Below, piece after piece: positions 17,416 to 26,321 of a stretch of 64,000 bases of DNA. This stretch comes from DATJGF01 sp035495315. Lineage in GTDB: Bacteria > Verrucomicrobiota > Verrucomicrobiia > Limisphaerales > UBA8199. The number at the start of each line of letters is the position of its first letter. The first letter of the stretch is position 1. The notes under the pieces are model-generated. The model saw nothing but the letters and a program-made list of their open reading frames with translations, had not been told where the DNA came from and searched no databases. The stretch lies in assembly GCA_035495315.1 (NCBI GenBank), contig DATJGF010000061.1, positions 1 to 64,000 of the forward strand, written 5' to 3'. The translations under genes were made by a program, and so were the position numbers.

Positions 17416-18657
17416 ATGAAATCTGCACTCACACGGCAGTCATCGGAAACCATCCCGCGCGACCCGCTTTTTCAGAGCTTCTTCGGGGGCGGTTTTGAGT
17501 GCTCGACCTTCCGGCGCCGGTCAGGCGAACGCATTGACTTAATTGACGCCACAGCTCATGACCGCTTCGCTCAGCAGGATTATCTCAGGTTGAATCGCCA
17601 GGGTCTTGGTATCGCGCGCGAGGGTGTGCGCTGGCATCTGGTCGAGTCCAGACCTGGGCATTACGACTTCTCGAGCGTTCAGCCGATTGTGCGGGCGGCC
17701 CGCGAGACAGGCACCGAGGTGGTGTGGGACTTGTGTCATTTCGGATGGCCCGACCATCTGGATCTTTTCAAGCCCGAGTTCATCCAGAGCCTTGCCCAGT
17801 ATGGTGCCGCCTTTGCCCATTGGCTGGCCCGCCAGATGCCCGGTCCCTACTTTTTTGTTCCGATTAACGAAATCTCCTTCTTTTCGTGGGCGTCGGGAGA
17901 TGAGGGGTCAATGTATCCTTTTGTCACGGGACGTGGTTTTGAACTGAAAGTTCAACTGGTCCGTGCTGCGCTTGCGGCGATGGATGCCATCTGGACGGTC
18001 CTGCCACGCGCGCGGTTCATGCATGTGGATCCCATCATCCATGTGATCGCCAGCCAACAACACCCGGAGGAAGCGCCCGCCGCTGAGGCTTACCGGCTTT
18101 CACAATTTCAAGCCTGGGATATGCTGAGCGGACGATTGTGGCCGGAGTTAGGAGGACAGGAACGCTATCTTGACATTGTGGGGGTCAATTTTTACCCGCA
18201 TAACCAGTGGTTCTATAACCTGAAGAATTTTCGACGAATTCGAAAGTTCAGGCCGTTGCACCGGCGGCATCCGCGCTATCGTCCGTTTCGCCAAATGTTG
18301 GCCGAGGTCCATGAACGGTATCACCGGCCGATGTTCATCGCCGAGACAGGCGCGGAAAATCGGGCGCGGCCAGATTGGCTGCGCTATATATGCGGGGAAA
18401 CCGAAGCGGCGATCCTGAATGGCGTGCCGGTGCATGGGATCTGCCTCTACCCGATACTCAACCACCCTGGTTGGGTAGATGATCGTCATTGTCATAATGG
18501 TTTGTGGGATTACCCAGACGAACGAGGCAACCGAAAACTCTACGCACCATTGGCAAAGGAAATTCAGCGGTGGCGTCCGGTCTTTTCGGAGGACTTGAAC
18601 GACCAGGGTAAACACAGAGGCGAGCTAGAATTGGTTGAGAGCAACGGATCCACTTAG
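17416..18657 (+). CDS. GH1-like (TIM-barrel) glycoside hydrolase
   Basis: This 413-residue protein looks like a divergent family 1 glycosidase. RQGLGIAREGVRWHLVE and TEVVWDLCHFGWPDHLDLF are typical beta-strand ends of the barrel. The acid/base would be the Glu in FFVPINEISFFSW (NE motif), and the nucleophile the Glu in MFIAETGAENRAR. It has no signal peptide, so it is probably cytoplasmic. The gene lies 21 bp after glf and 11 bp before the GH2 gene, so all are probably one transcript. An alternative is a nucleotide-sugar-related or oligosaccharide phosphorylase role, which I cannot exclude. Confidence 0.75.
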   Translation: MKSALTRQSSETIPRDPLFQSFFGGGFECSTFRRRSGERIDLIDATAHDRFAQQDYLRLNRQGLGIAREGVRWHLVESRPGHYDFSSVQPIVRAARETGTEVVWDLCHFGWPDHLDLFKPEFIQSLAQYGAAFAHWLARQMPGPYFFVPINEISFFSWASGDEGSMYPFVTGRGFELKVQLVRAALAAMDAIWTVLPRARFMHVDPIIHVIASQQHPEEAPAAEAYRLSQFQAWDMLSGRLWPELGGQERYLDIVGVNFYPHNQWFYNLKNFRRIRKFRPLHRRHPRYRPFRQMLAEVHERYHRPMFIAETGAENRARPDWLRYICGETEAAILNGVPVHGICLYPILNHPGWVDDRHCHNGLWDYPDERGNRKLYAPLAKEIQRWRPVFSEDLNDQGKHRGELELVESNGST

Positions 18658-18668
18658 TTAGAGGAGCC

Positions 18669-21527
18669 ATGCCCAGCCGCTTTTTCTATCCGCGACCCGA
18701 GTACCCGCGACCCGACCGCCAGCGCGGCACCGTTGAAGGCCTTGACTGGATCAACCTGAATGGTCCTTGGCAATTTCGGTTTGACGGCGAACGGCGAGGC
18801 ATCGAAGAACAATGGTTTTTAGCTGACTCGCTGGAGTGGCGAGAGCAAATCATTGTTCCCTTTTGTTGGGAATCATTGGCCGCGTGGGGGGAGGGAGACG
18901 CGGCGGGGAACGACAATTATTACTCGACTCGGGTGTTTCGGCAGCCGTTAGAAGTCACCAAATCCAACCACCGTTCGGCGCCCCGGCATGAAGTGGGTTG
19001 GTATCGGCGTGGTGCTGAAATCCCTGACAACGAGCATTGGCGCGGGAAGCGAACCATTCTGCACATTGGGGCGGCAGACTTCTTTACCGATTGTTGGTGC
19101 AATGGCATTCATCTCGGACACCATGAAGGCGGCTATACCCCCTTTGAGTTTGACCTGACCGATACTCTGGGAAAGTCATCCGATGGGCGTAGCATCTGGA
19201 TAGTCCTTCGGGTGGAAGATCCGATGGACAACGCTCAACAACCGGTGGGCAAACAATGGCGTTGGTATACGACTACGAGCGGCATCTGGCAAACAGTCTA
19301 CCTCGAGCCAAGGAATCAGATCCATATCAAATGCTTCCGCATTATCGGCGACATCGATGCCGGAACAGCACAATTTAAAATCGACTGCGCTAATGCCACT
19401 GCGGATTGCAGTGTGGAGGTTGAGGTTTTGCCACCCCAAACTTCGTCACAAACCGGCAGCGTTGGCGTGCAGAACGGAGCCGCAGAGTTGGCTTTCAAAC
19501 TCCCCTCACCTGCTCTGTGGGACCCGAACTCACCGAACCTCTATGATGTCGTCTTGCGTCTGCGCTCAGGCAAACGGGTGCTCGACACAGTTCGCAGTTA
19601 TTTCGGCATGCGGAAAATCGATTTTGAATTGGCTCGGGATTCGGGGGTGCCGGCCGGATTGCGAGTCAATGGCGTGGCTCGTTACCTGCGTGGGGCTTTG
19701 TACCAGTCCTATTTTCCGGAAGGAGTGTACACGGCCTCCTCGGTCGAGACGCTGAAGGACGATATAGTCTGCGCCAAGCGATTCGGCTTCAACTTCCTGC
19801 GGGTGCACATCAAAGTCGACGATCCGTTATTGCTCTATTGGGCCGACAAATTGGGCATGTTGCTGATGGCAGATTTTCCCAACTTCGGCGAAGGAGGTGA
19901 TACGCCACTAGGACGCCAGCGATTCGAAACGATGATGCGGGAGACGATTGAACGTGATTATAATCACCCATCGATTTTCGCCTGGTGCTTGTTCAATGAG
20001 ACTTGGGGATTCGGCGGACAGAGCAGCTTTGCCGACCAATTGCATGCGCCGGAACCCGGAGCAACTGCGGCGGGTATTTCCTCGGCGGGCTCCGGTCCAC
20101 CGGCTCCCATCTCGAAACGGCCTGCCAAAGGAGCCCGTCCCGGAATGAGCCCGCCCCAAAAATGGGTGCAGGAGATGTGGGAACTGGCAAAACAATTGGA
20201 TCCGACGAGGCTGGTCGAGGATATGAGTGTCTGTCACTGGGAACACCTCGAATACTACCTTCATTGTGATACCGATATTAATTCCTGGCATTTCTACATC
20301 AATGACTACGAAAAGGCCAAGGCTCACATCGCGAAAGTCGTCCGTTCGACTTTTATCGGATCCAGTTACAACTACGTTGCCGGTTTTCTGCACAAGGGCC
20401 AGCCGCTAATTAATAGTGAGTATGGCGGGATTGGGGCTTTGGACGGCGATCGCGACATCAGTTGGAGCTTCAAATTCCTGACGAACGAATTGAGACGATA
20501 CCAGCAGATCTCGGCCTATATTTATACCGAACTGCACGACGTCGAGTGGGAATACAATGGGTTTCTCAATTACGACCGCACGCCCAAGGAGTTCGGTTAC
20601 GATCCGCGCATCCTCAATGAAAGCAATGCGCTGCCTATCGATTCGCCTCCGGGACGGCGTCTCCCTCCCCGAGAACAGGTGCGATTGGAAGTGGCTTCTT
20701 CCCATTTTTCCACCCGCAAATACGAGAATGTGTCGTTGGATTGGCGCATGGGAGGTATCGACACCCGCTGCCGGCTTTATCAAGACTTGGCCCGCGGCCG
20801 CGTGGCGATCGCCTTTCCCCATCGCCGCGTCGCACATGCCCACACCATCGAACTGAAAATGCCGGACACGATTATGCTCTGCACATTGCGATTGTGCGCC
20901 GTCACGTCCGCCGGCGCCATCATCGCGGAAAATTTTGTGCACTATTTCAGTTCGCCAGGTTATCCAGCTGACCGCGAAGAAACTCCACGCGCGCTGATCT
21001 TGCGGGGCAAGCCGGGCGACTGGGCGGCCGCGGAGTGGAGTGGCGGTGCCGGGGACCGGGAGAAAGAACGGATGGAGGACGCCTGCTATGGGTTCGGGCA
21101 CGGCTTTTTCGAATGGGTTTTGCCGTTGAAGGGTGTTGCGATTGGAAAAGCGCGCCGTGTACGAGTGATCTGCGAGGCTTCTTCACATCGCATAGATGCA
21201 CCGCAAACCGATTCGGATGTTTTCCCGACGACGTTACGAATGCTGCTCAATGGCGTGCGTCTGTATGAAAGTGTGGTGCACAATCATCCGCACGATTCGC
21301 GCGGTGTCCTGAGCTATCTACGGGGTGGCGTAGGTGGCTATGGGTATCCCGCATACGCGATTGCCGAGGGTGCGTTGCTTAAAGAGATCGCGAAAAAGGC
21401 CGTCGATGACTCGCTCCACTTGCGGTGTGAGGTTCCGACCGACGCATTGGTCCAGGGTGGTCTCACCATCTACGGCGCTGAATGCGGCCGGTTTCCCGTC
21501 TGCCCGACAGTCATTATCGAGTGGTAA
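18669..21527 (+). CDS. Glycoside hydrolase family 2 protein
   Basis: This 952-residue protein has GAGGAGCC just before the ATG. It has a GH2 layout. The jelly-roll sugar-binding domain covers residues 20-210 (LNGPWQFRFDGERRGIEEQW and ILHIGAADFFTDCWCNG). An immunoglobulin-like domain follows, and then a TIM barrel starting near YLRGALYQSYFPEG. The predicted acid/base is Glu444 in AWCLFNETWGFG and the nucleophile is Glu584 in LINSEYGGIGALDGD. About 300 residues of beta-rich C-terminal extension follow the barrel. No signal peptide is seen. An insertion rich in Pro/Gly (about residues 460-490) interrupts the barrel. Substrate could be a beta-galactoside or beta-mannoside or similar. Confidence 0.87.
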   Translation: MPSRFFYPRPEYPRPDRQRGTVEGLDWINLNGPWQFRFDGERRGIEEQWFLADSLEWREQIIVPFCWESLAAWGEGDAAGNDNYYSTRVFRQPLEVTKSNHRSAPRHEVGWYRRGAEIPDNEHWRGKRTILHIGAADFFTDCWCNGIHLGHHEGGYTPFEFDLTDTLGKSSDGRSIWIVLRVEDPMDNAQQPVGKQWRWYTTTSGIWQTVYLEPRNQIHIKCFRIIGDIDAGTAQFKIDCANATADCSVEVEVLPPQTSSQTGSVGVQNGAAELAFKLPSPALWDPNSPNLYDVVLRLRSGKRVLDTVRSYFGMRKIDFELARDSGVPAGLRVNGVARYLRGALYQSYFPEGVYTASSVETLKDDIVCAKRFGFNFLRVHIKVDDPLLLYWADKLGMLLMADFPNFGEGGDTPLGRQRFETMMRETIERDYNHPSIFAWCLFNETWGFGGQSSFADQLHAPEPGATAAGISSAGSGPPAPISKRPAKGARPGMSPPQKWVQEMWELAKQLDPTRLVEDMSVCHWEHLEYYLHCDTDINSWHFYINDYEKAKAHIAKVVRSTFIGSSYNYVAGFLHKGQPLINSEYGGIGALDGDRDISWSFKFLTNELRRYQQISAYIYTELHDVEWEYNGFLNYDRTPKEFGYDPRILNESNALPIDSPPGRRLPPREQVRLEVASSHFSTRKYENVSLDWRMGGIDTRCRLYQDLARGRVAIAFPHRRVAHAHTIELKMPDTIMLCTLRLCAVTSAGAIIAENFVHYFSSPGYPADREETPRALILRGKPGDWAAAEWSGGAGDREKERMEDACYGFGHGFFEWVLPLKGVAIGKARRVRVICEASSHRIDAPQTDSDVFPTTLRMLLNGVRLYESVVHNHPHDSRGVLSYLRGGVGGYGYPAYAIAEGALLKEIAKKAVDDSLHLRCEVPTDALVQGGLTIYGAECGRFPVCPTVIIEW

Positions 21528-21687
21528 GTTTGAGCCGTCTACGTATCAACGGACTCACTTCCCAAACTCCGGTTAAAAGGCAGCCGTGATGGTCATCCAC
21601 AAAACATATTTGTCAGGCCTCAATTCCTGCCCTAACTTGGCAGAAGTCGGATCACCTTCACAAGGGACCGGAAGCTGGTGCTGAACC

Positions 21688-22029
21688 ATGCACGAGTTAT
21701 CGATTATGGAAAGCGCACTCACAATGGCGTTGGATCGCGCCCGACAGTCCGGGGCCAGCCGAGTCCATTCGCTGCGCCTGCGCATTGGGGCGCTCAGTGG
21801 GGTGGTGCCAGACGCGCTTCGCTTTGCTTTCGACGCACTTACCCCCGGCACCCTCGCTGAAGGCGCACACCTGATCATCGATCCCGTGCCGGCTCGTTTC
21901 TGGTGTGCTCAGTGCGCGATGGAGTTTCGGTCCGACGATATGTTTGCTGAATGTCCGGAATGCCACGTGCCCAGCGGCGAGCTACGCGCCGGGCGCGAGA
22001 TGGAACTCGCTTCAATGGAGGTCGAATAA
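21688..22029 (+). CDS. hypA: Hydrogenase nickel incorporation protein HypA
   Basis: This 113-residue protein has the family N-terminus MHELSIMESAL, whose Met-His-Glu binds nickel. Its zinc domain has the two pairs WCAQC and CPEC. HypA passes nickel to NiFe-hydrogenase maturation together with HypB. Its stop codon shares one base with the HypB start (TAATG at 22027-22031), so the two are translationally coupled. No hydrogenase structural gene lies in the window. Confidence 0.94.
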   Translation: MHELSIMESALTMALDRARQSGASRVHSLRLRIGALSGVVPDALRFAFDALTPGTLAEGAHLIIDPVPARFWCAQCAMEFRSDDMFAECPECHVPSGELRAGREMELASMEVE

Positions 22030-22937
22030 TGTGTAAAGATTGCGGCTGCGGATTACCCGGCGAGAGTGGGGTCGGAATAAGTGCTCACCACCACGATCAT
22101 GAAGACCATCACGATCATGATCATGATCATCCTCACACACACCAACATGAACATGAGCACGAACACGGTCATGAGCATCACGACCATACTCATGGGCACA
22201 CGCATAAGCATAGTCATGTTCATTCTCATGCAGACTCTCATGAGGGTGACTTTGAGGCCCGTCGCACTTTGGAGCTGCAACAGGCCATTCTGGGCAAGAA
22301 TGACCGGCTCGCCGAGCGCAACCGGGGCTTCTTTCGCGCTCGCGGGCTGATGACGCTCAATGTCCTATCGAGCCCGGGTTCCGGAAAGACGACGTTTTTG
22401 CGCGAAACCGTCGGCTTGCTCCCCAAGGAGTTGAAGGCTGGGATTATTGTCGGGGATCTGGCGACGGACAACGACGCTGTGAGCTTGCGGCAAAGCGGAG
22501 CGCCGGTCGTGCAGATCACAACCGGAACCATGTGTCACCTCGAGGCAGAGATGGTCAGCCGGGCGGTGCAACGACTCGAATTGACCGGATTGAACCTGTT
22601 GATTATCGAAAACGTCGGCAACCTGGTCTGTCCTGCTTCCTATGATTTGGGCGAAGACCTGCGTGTGGTGCTCTTGTCGGTGACTGAAGGAGAGGACAAG
22701 CCGTTGAAATACCCGCCGATGTTTCAAGCCGCCAACGTGGTGATTATCAGCAAAATCGATCTCGCTCAAGCTTGCGCCTTCAACCGGGAAGCGGTCCTGG
22801 CGAATATCCGCAGGGTCAATCCAAAGGCACAGGTCTTTGAGGTTTCTGCTAAAACTGGCCAGGGGATGGACGCATGGCGTAACTTCCTAGCCCGCGAACA
22901 GTCCAATCGGCAAACGCAGAACCCGCTGGCTCTGTAG
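22029..22937 (+). CDS. hypB: Hydrogenase nickel incorporation GTPase HypB, His-rich
   Basis: The ATG at 22029 gives 302 residues. The N-terminus MCKDCGCGLPG is the high-affinity metal motif of HypB. It is followed by a His-rich stretch with 27 His in about 53 residues (roughly residues 20-75) that can store nickel. The GTPase domain has the P-loop SSPGSGKTT, GDLATDNDA, IIENVGNLVCPASYDLGE and the NKxD-like ISKIDLA. It would insert nickel into a NiFe-hydrogenase or urease, or store it. The gene overlaps hypA by one base. The His-rich region is encoded by a CAT/CAC-rich tandem stretch at about 22085-22245. Confidence 0.95.
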   Translation: MCKDCGCGLPGESGVGISAHHHDHEDHHDHDHDHPHTHQHEHEHEHGHEHHDHTHGHTHKHSHVHSHADSHEGDFEARRTLELQQAILGKNDRLAERNRGFFRARGLMTLNVLSSPGSGKTTFLRETVGLLPKELKAGIIVGDLATDNDAVSLRQSGAPVVQITTGTMCHLEAEMVSRAVQRLELTGLNLLIIENVGNLVCPASYDLGEDLRVVLLSVTEGEDKPLKYPPMFQAANVVIISKIDLAQACAFNREAVLANIRRVNPKAQVFEVSAKTGQGMDAWRNFLAREQSNRQTQNPLAL

Positions 22938-23171
22938 GGCCTTGCTATGATTTCGAGCCGGCGAGCTCGAACCAGCGGCGGAAGCCGAGTTTGACAGAAA
23001 GTGCAGCCTCCTCTCCCTATGAATCCGTCTGCGTTGTCTTCGTCCTACTATGAGGACGAATCAATGTCGGCAGGTTCATGGTCCTAATGCGCGCTGAAAA
23101 ACATCGAGCCTCCATCCTTTTTGCCTTGCCCGGTATTGCTTTTAGACCGCTGTCGATCACAATACGTGGGC

Positions 23172-24614
23172 ATGCAGTATTGCCCACTCGGCTGCATATC
23201 TATTCCCACTTGTTTAGGTATTACGCTGATTAGTCTGAGTCTTTGCACTGCCGCTGAAACACAGACGAACTCGTTCTATTTGCCTGCCGACCCGCATTAC
23301 ACCTTGATCGATTCGGTTCAGTATTCGGTCGGGTTCACATTAAACAGAACACTCAAACCTGACGACCAACAACACCTGGTCTCCATCTCGAGTTTCGTGG
23401 ATCCCGACGGAAACATCATGGGATGGCATGATTTCGGGAACTTGGAAGGACCCGGTTGGGCCGCCAATGCGGTCGGCGGGGCCTGGGAAATTTACCGGTT
23501 AGGAGGATTCCTGCACAAACCGGAATGGCAGTCGAATGCGGTCGCGATTCTGGAGCATGTGCTGCAAGGAGGTTTCATCGACGAACAGACGGGGTTTATT
23601 AAGGGATATCGCGAAACCACTACTGATCGATTCTGCCTGAATTATAAACATAACTCCGATTGGTTCTGCCCGGGTTCGATGGCCAAGGTAGCGTTTCAAT
23701 TATTACTTTTTGCCGATGCGTTGCAAGGAGATCAACGTGCGCAGCGCATGTCAGCAATTTCTGTCCGCTGTGCTGATTGGATCCAGAAGAACATCGAGCA
23801 GGTCCCCAACGGCTGGTTTCCCCGGCGCACGGATGCCGCCGGAAAAATCCATCGCCAATCGCCCGATGGCGGACAGGATTCGTTCTGGCAAACTTCCGCC
23901 GACAGCTTGTTTATCCTGCAACTCCAGGCAGCTCTAACCCAGCGACATCTCGCCGATTACCGGCAGGCTCTGAAGGAGAAAATCGACGTTTTCGTGCGGG
24001 CCGGCGGAATTTTCGGCAGCATTAACCATGATACCTACGATCCGCTCGAAAACGTCGCTTGTTCCGTCGCCTTTCGCACTCTGCTGCTGAGCTCTCGAGT
24101 GTTGCACGATAAAAACCTGAAGGGATTTGCATTCGAACATTGTCTCACGAAATTGGACCAGTTTAAGATATGTGAGGATCGCAACGGAGTTGCAACCCGG
24201 GGCTTGCTTTACATGGAGAAATCGTGGGACACAGCTTACCTCTGGGAAAATGCCGAGGCAGCATTGGCGTATTTCGAGGCGGCACTGGAAACCAGGAAGA
24301 CTGACCCAACCAAAAGCCACGAATACGAACTCGCAGGCTTGGTCATTCTACGAGCAACAGCCAAGCACCATTATGGAACCAACGGCTTTTTGACTGAGGG
24401 TGTGGATTGGAACAATCACGTTGGCCAACAACATCATATCGATCAGGCGAAGTTTGGCGCGATTCGCTACACCGAACCCTTCTTGAACAACCAGCACATT
24501 GCCGAGCCGACGCTTTTTTATTTAGAGAACCTCGCCCGGTCGAAGAAAAGAGGCGATTCGACTGAGTGGTTGGATCTGGAAGGCAATCGGCTTTGGCACC
24601 AAACTCGGCGATAG
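23172..24614 (+). CDS. Exported alpha/alpha-barrel-like protein, function unknown
   Basis: From the ATG at 23172 the product is 480 residues with a signal peptide (LGCISIPTCLGITLISLSLCTAAE). The mature chain is alpha-helical with repeated Trp/Tyr/Asp motifs (EGPGWAANAVGGAWEIYRLGG, QVPNGWFPRRTDAAGK, MEKSWDTAYLWENAEAALAYFEAAL) typical of six-hairpin glycosidase or lyase folds. I cannot name the family. It ends 7 bp before the convergent SGNH gene. A TTG start at 23121 is possible but adds 17 unlikely residues. The 234 bp upstream (22938-23171) show no other feature I can support. Confidence 0.68.
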   Translation: MQYCPLGCISIPTCLGITLISLSLCTAAETQTNSFYLPADPHYTLIDSVQYSVGFTLNRTLKPDDQQHLVSISSFVDPDGNIMGWHDFGNLEGPGWAANAVGGAWEIYRLGGFLHKPEWQSNAVAILEHVLQGGFIDEQTGFIKGYRETTTDRFCLNYKHNSDWFCPGSMAKVAFQLLLFADALQGDQRAQRMSAISVRCADWIQKNIEQVPNGWFPRRTDAAGKIHRQSPDGGQDSFWQTSADSLFILQLQAALTQRHLADYRQALKEKIDVFVRAGGIFGSINHDTYDPLENVACSVAFRTLLLSSRVLHDKNLKGFAFEHCLTKLDQFKICEDRNGVATRGLLYMEKSWDTAYLWENAEAALAYFEAALETRKTDPTKSHEYELAGLVILRATAKHHYGTNGFLTEGVDWNNHVGQQHHIDQAKFGAIRYTEPFLNNQHIAEPTLFYLENLARSKKRGDSTEWLDLEGNRLWHQTRR

Positions 24615-24620
24615 TCGCGG

Positions 24621-25421
24621 CTATCGATTGGCCGCAACCGCGCGGAGCCACGAATGTGCCATTAACGAAGCGCCCGCTGAGGTCGGATGCACGCCGTCGG
24701 CGGCCCAATGTTGTGGTGGCGCATACTTAACGGCCTCATCGAACATCGCCTGGAAGGGAACGAATACCGCATGATTAGCTTGAGCCACCCGGCGAGCAGC
24801 AGCGCGATAAGAATCAAATTCTGGAAACCATCGATCGTTTACTGCGCCGCAGCGCAACACGAACGGTTCACAAATAACCAGTTTCACCTTGGGCAAGGCT
24901 TGCTTAGTGCGGTCCACGAGCGCACGGTAATCATGCTCGTAAATCTCGACGGTGCCTTTGTAATTGCCGTTTAGCGTGTGCCAAATGTCGTTGACGCCGA
25001 TTAAAATACTCAGCAGGTTCGGTTTGAGGTCGAGGCAATCGGTTTGCCAGCGATCTGCCAGCTGAAATACTTTGTTGCCACTGATCCCGCGATTATAGAT
25101 TTTCAGCTCCGCCTGCGGGCGATCAACCAACAATTCCGCACCGGCCAGCCAGGCGTAACCAGCCCCCAACGCGACCTGGTCATTGGCGACATTGGCGCGC
25201 TCACGGCTTCGGCCGGCATCAGTAATGGAGTCGCCCTGGAAAAGAATCGTAGCGCCCTTACTGACCAGGTCGTGCGAAGGGATCGGCCAACTTTCATCCG
25301 CCAGGCTGATTGAGACTGACTCCACCCCCGCTGCGCCCAGAAGGCCTATTGTCAGGCTGGAGGTTCTGAAGAATTTGCGCCGAGTAAGAGTCTGCGCGTC
25401 CTGTGAAGATCCGTTAGACAT
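24621..25421 (-). CDS. SGNH/GDSL-family lipase or esterase, exported
   Basis: This 266-residue protein has a Tat-like signal near residues 13-40 (LTRRKFFRTSSLTIGLLGAAG). The mature domain has the SGNH blocks: block I ATILFQGDSITDAGRS with the nucleophilic Ser, block III LLSILIGVNDIWHTL with the Gly/Asn, and block V AADGVHPTSAGASLMAHSWL with the Asp and His. It would hydrolyse an ester, often an acetyl group on a polysaccharide. Its gene ends 7 bp from the convergent 23172 gene. Confidence 0.93.
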   Translation of the reverse strand: MSNGSSQDAQTLTRRKFFRTSSLTIGLLGAAGVESVSISLADESWPIPSHDLVSKGATILFQGDSITDAGRSRERANVANDQVALGAGYAWLAGAELLVDRPQAELKIYNRGISGNKVFQLADRWQTDCLDLKPNLLSILIGVNDIWHTLNGNYKGTVEIYEHDYRALVDRTKQALPKVKLVICEPFVLRCGAVNDRWFPEFDSYRAAARRVAQANHAVFVPFQAMFDEAVKYAPPQHWAADGVHPTSAGASLMAHSWLRAVAANR

Positions 25422-25460
25422 GGACCAGATGATGGCGAGCTACAGCCGGTTTGAAAAATC

Positions 25461-25491
25461 AAAAAACGGGCGGTCGAAGTGACGGCCCGTT
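25461..25491 (-). terminator. Rho-independent terminator of the DUF3455 gene
   Basis: On the minus strand, AACGGGC (25491-25485) pairs with GCCCGTT (25471-25465), and the T-run at 25466-25461 follows. It lies just downstream of the DUF3455 gene that ends at 25517. Confidence 0.85.
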
Positions 25492-25516
25492 ATGATTCAG
25501 GTAAGCGGAGTGGAGT

Positions 25517-26077
25517 TTAGTCGGCAGCACGGTAGAACACGTATTCGGCAGTATAAGGTACCTGCGCTGCCTGCCCCACAGTCGTCCCGGCCGTAGCCGG
25601 GGCTTTGCCACCGACCGTATTAATCCGTTGCACAAAGGTCACCCCATTGAGCACGCCGGGACCAGAAGATGCGCCCGAGAGCTTGAGCCAGGGAATTGAG
25701 TCGGGATCGGGCGTGCAGCCGGCCAAACGCGTTCCGACAACTTTGCTGCCGCTATTGCTTTCCCATGTCGGTCCGGCGGAGTGGATGCCGACCCGACCGT
25801 GATAACCCGCATCGGCAAATAGCACCGCCGCCGGTGCGACAAACACCCAGGAGGTGCCATCCCAGCGATAAATCTGAACACCGATGGCATAGGCATGGAA
25901 GGCAACTTCATTGCCGTCGGGCACTTGCAAGCTGTCGCACAGCGGTGATGGCAAGCTTGGCACTCGCGCTTTGTCCTCTGCGCGCAGTCCAGGCGCGGCT
26001 GCGAAGAGCAACAGGGCCGCTGCGCCGTATATGGCGCGAAAGAGCATCAAGGACGCACTGTAATATCCATGTTTCAT
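25517..26077 (-). CDS. DUF3455 family exported protein
   Basis: The ATG at 26077 is preceded by GAAAGGT as ribosome binding site and gives a 186-residue protein. Residues 1-33 are a signal peptide (MLFRAIYGAAALLLFAAAPGLRA). The mature part matches DUF3455: LQVPDGNEVAFHAYAIGVQIYRW, WVFVAPAAVLFAD and a HSAGPTWESNSGSKVVG strand. Function is unknown; it is extracytoplasmic. Upstream, at 26139-26152, is a perfect 14-bp palindrome that could be an operator. A frame extension to 26224 has no good start. Confidence 0.87.
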   Translation of the reverse strand: MKHGYYSASLMLFRAIYGAAALLLFAAAPGLRAEDKARVPSLPSPLCDSLQVPDGNEVAFHAYAIGVQIYRWDGTSWVFVAPAAVLFADAGYHGRVGIHSAGPTWESNSGSKVVGTRLAGCTPDPDSIPWLKLSGASSGPGVLNGVTFVQRINTVGGKAPATAGTTVGQAAQVPYTAEYVFYRAAD

Positions 26078-26138
26078 AATCGACCTTTCTTTTTCAGGCG
26101 TTTTGCCTGACTGATTTGTTGTATTTTTTCGGAAATCT

Positions 26139-26152
26139 CGTTCACGTGAACG
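26139..26152. promoter_or_regulatory. Perfect 14-bp palindrome CGTTCACGTGAACG
   Basis: The palindrome lies 62-75 bp upstream of the DUF3455 start codon at 26077, a position fitting a regulator binding site. No other copy was noticed in the window. The rest of 26078-26321 shows no gene. Confidence 0.45.
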
Positions 26153-26321
26153 TTTTCCACTTCCTTCAAACCGTTTGCGGGGCAAGAGTAACAAGAAATG
26201 TTGGATTAATCCTTGAAGTTGCACCGGCGCACGCGCAGCTATGGTGGAAATAGAGCCGGTCAGCTGCCGTTCATTGCAGGGAATGCAGAGGGCTAGAGTC
26301 GTGCATCATGGCCGAAGCAGC

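Noticed and set aside
22053..22280. Met/Val-rich minus-strand frame that looks like a membrane protein
   Set aside because: It is the antisense of the CAT/CAC-rich His stretch of hypB.
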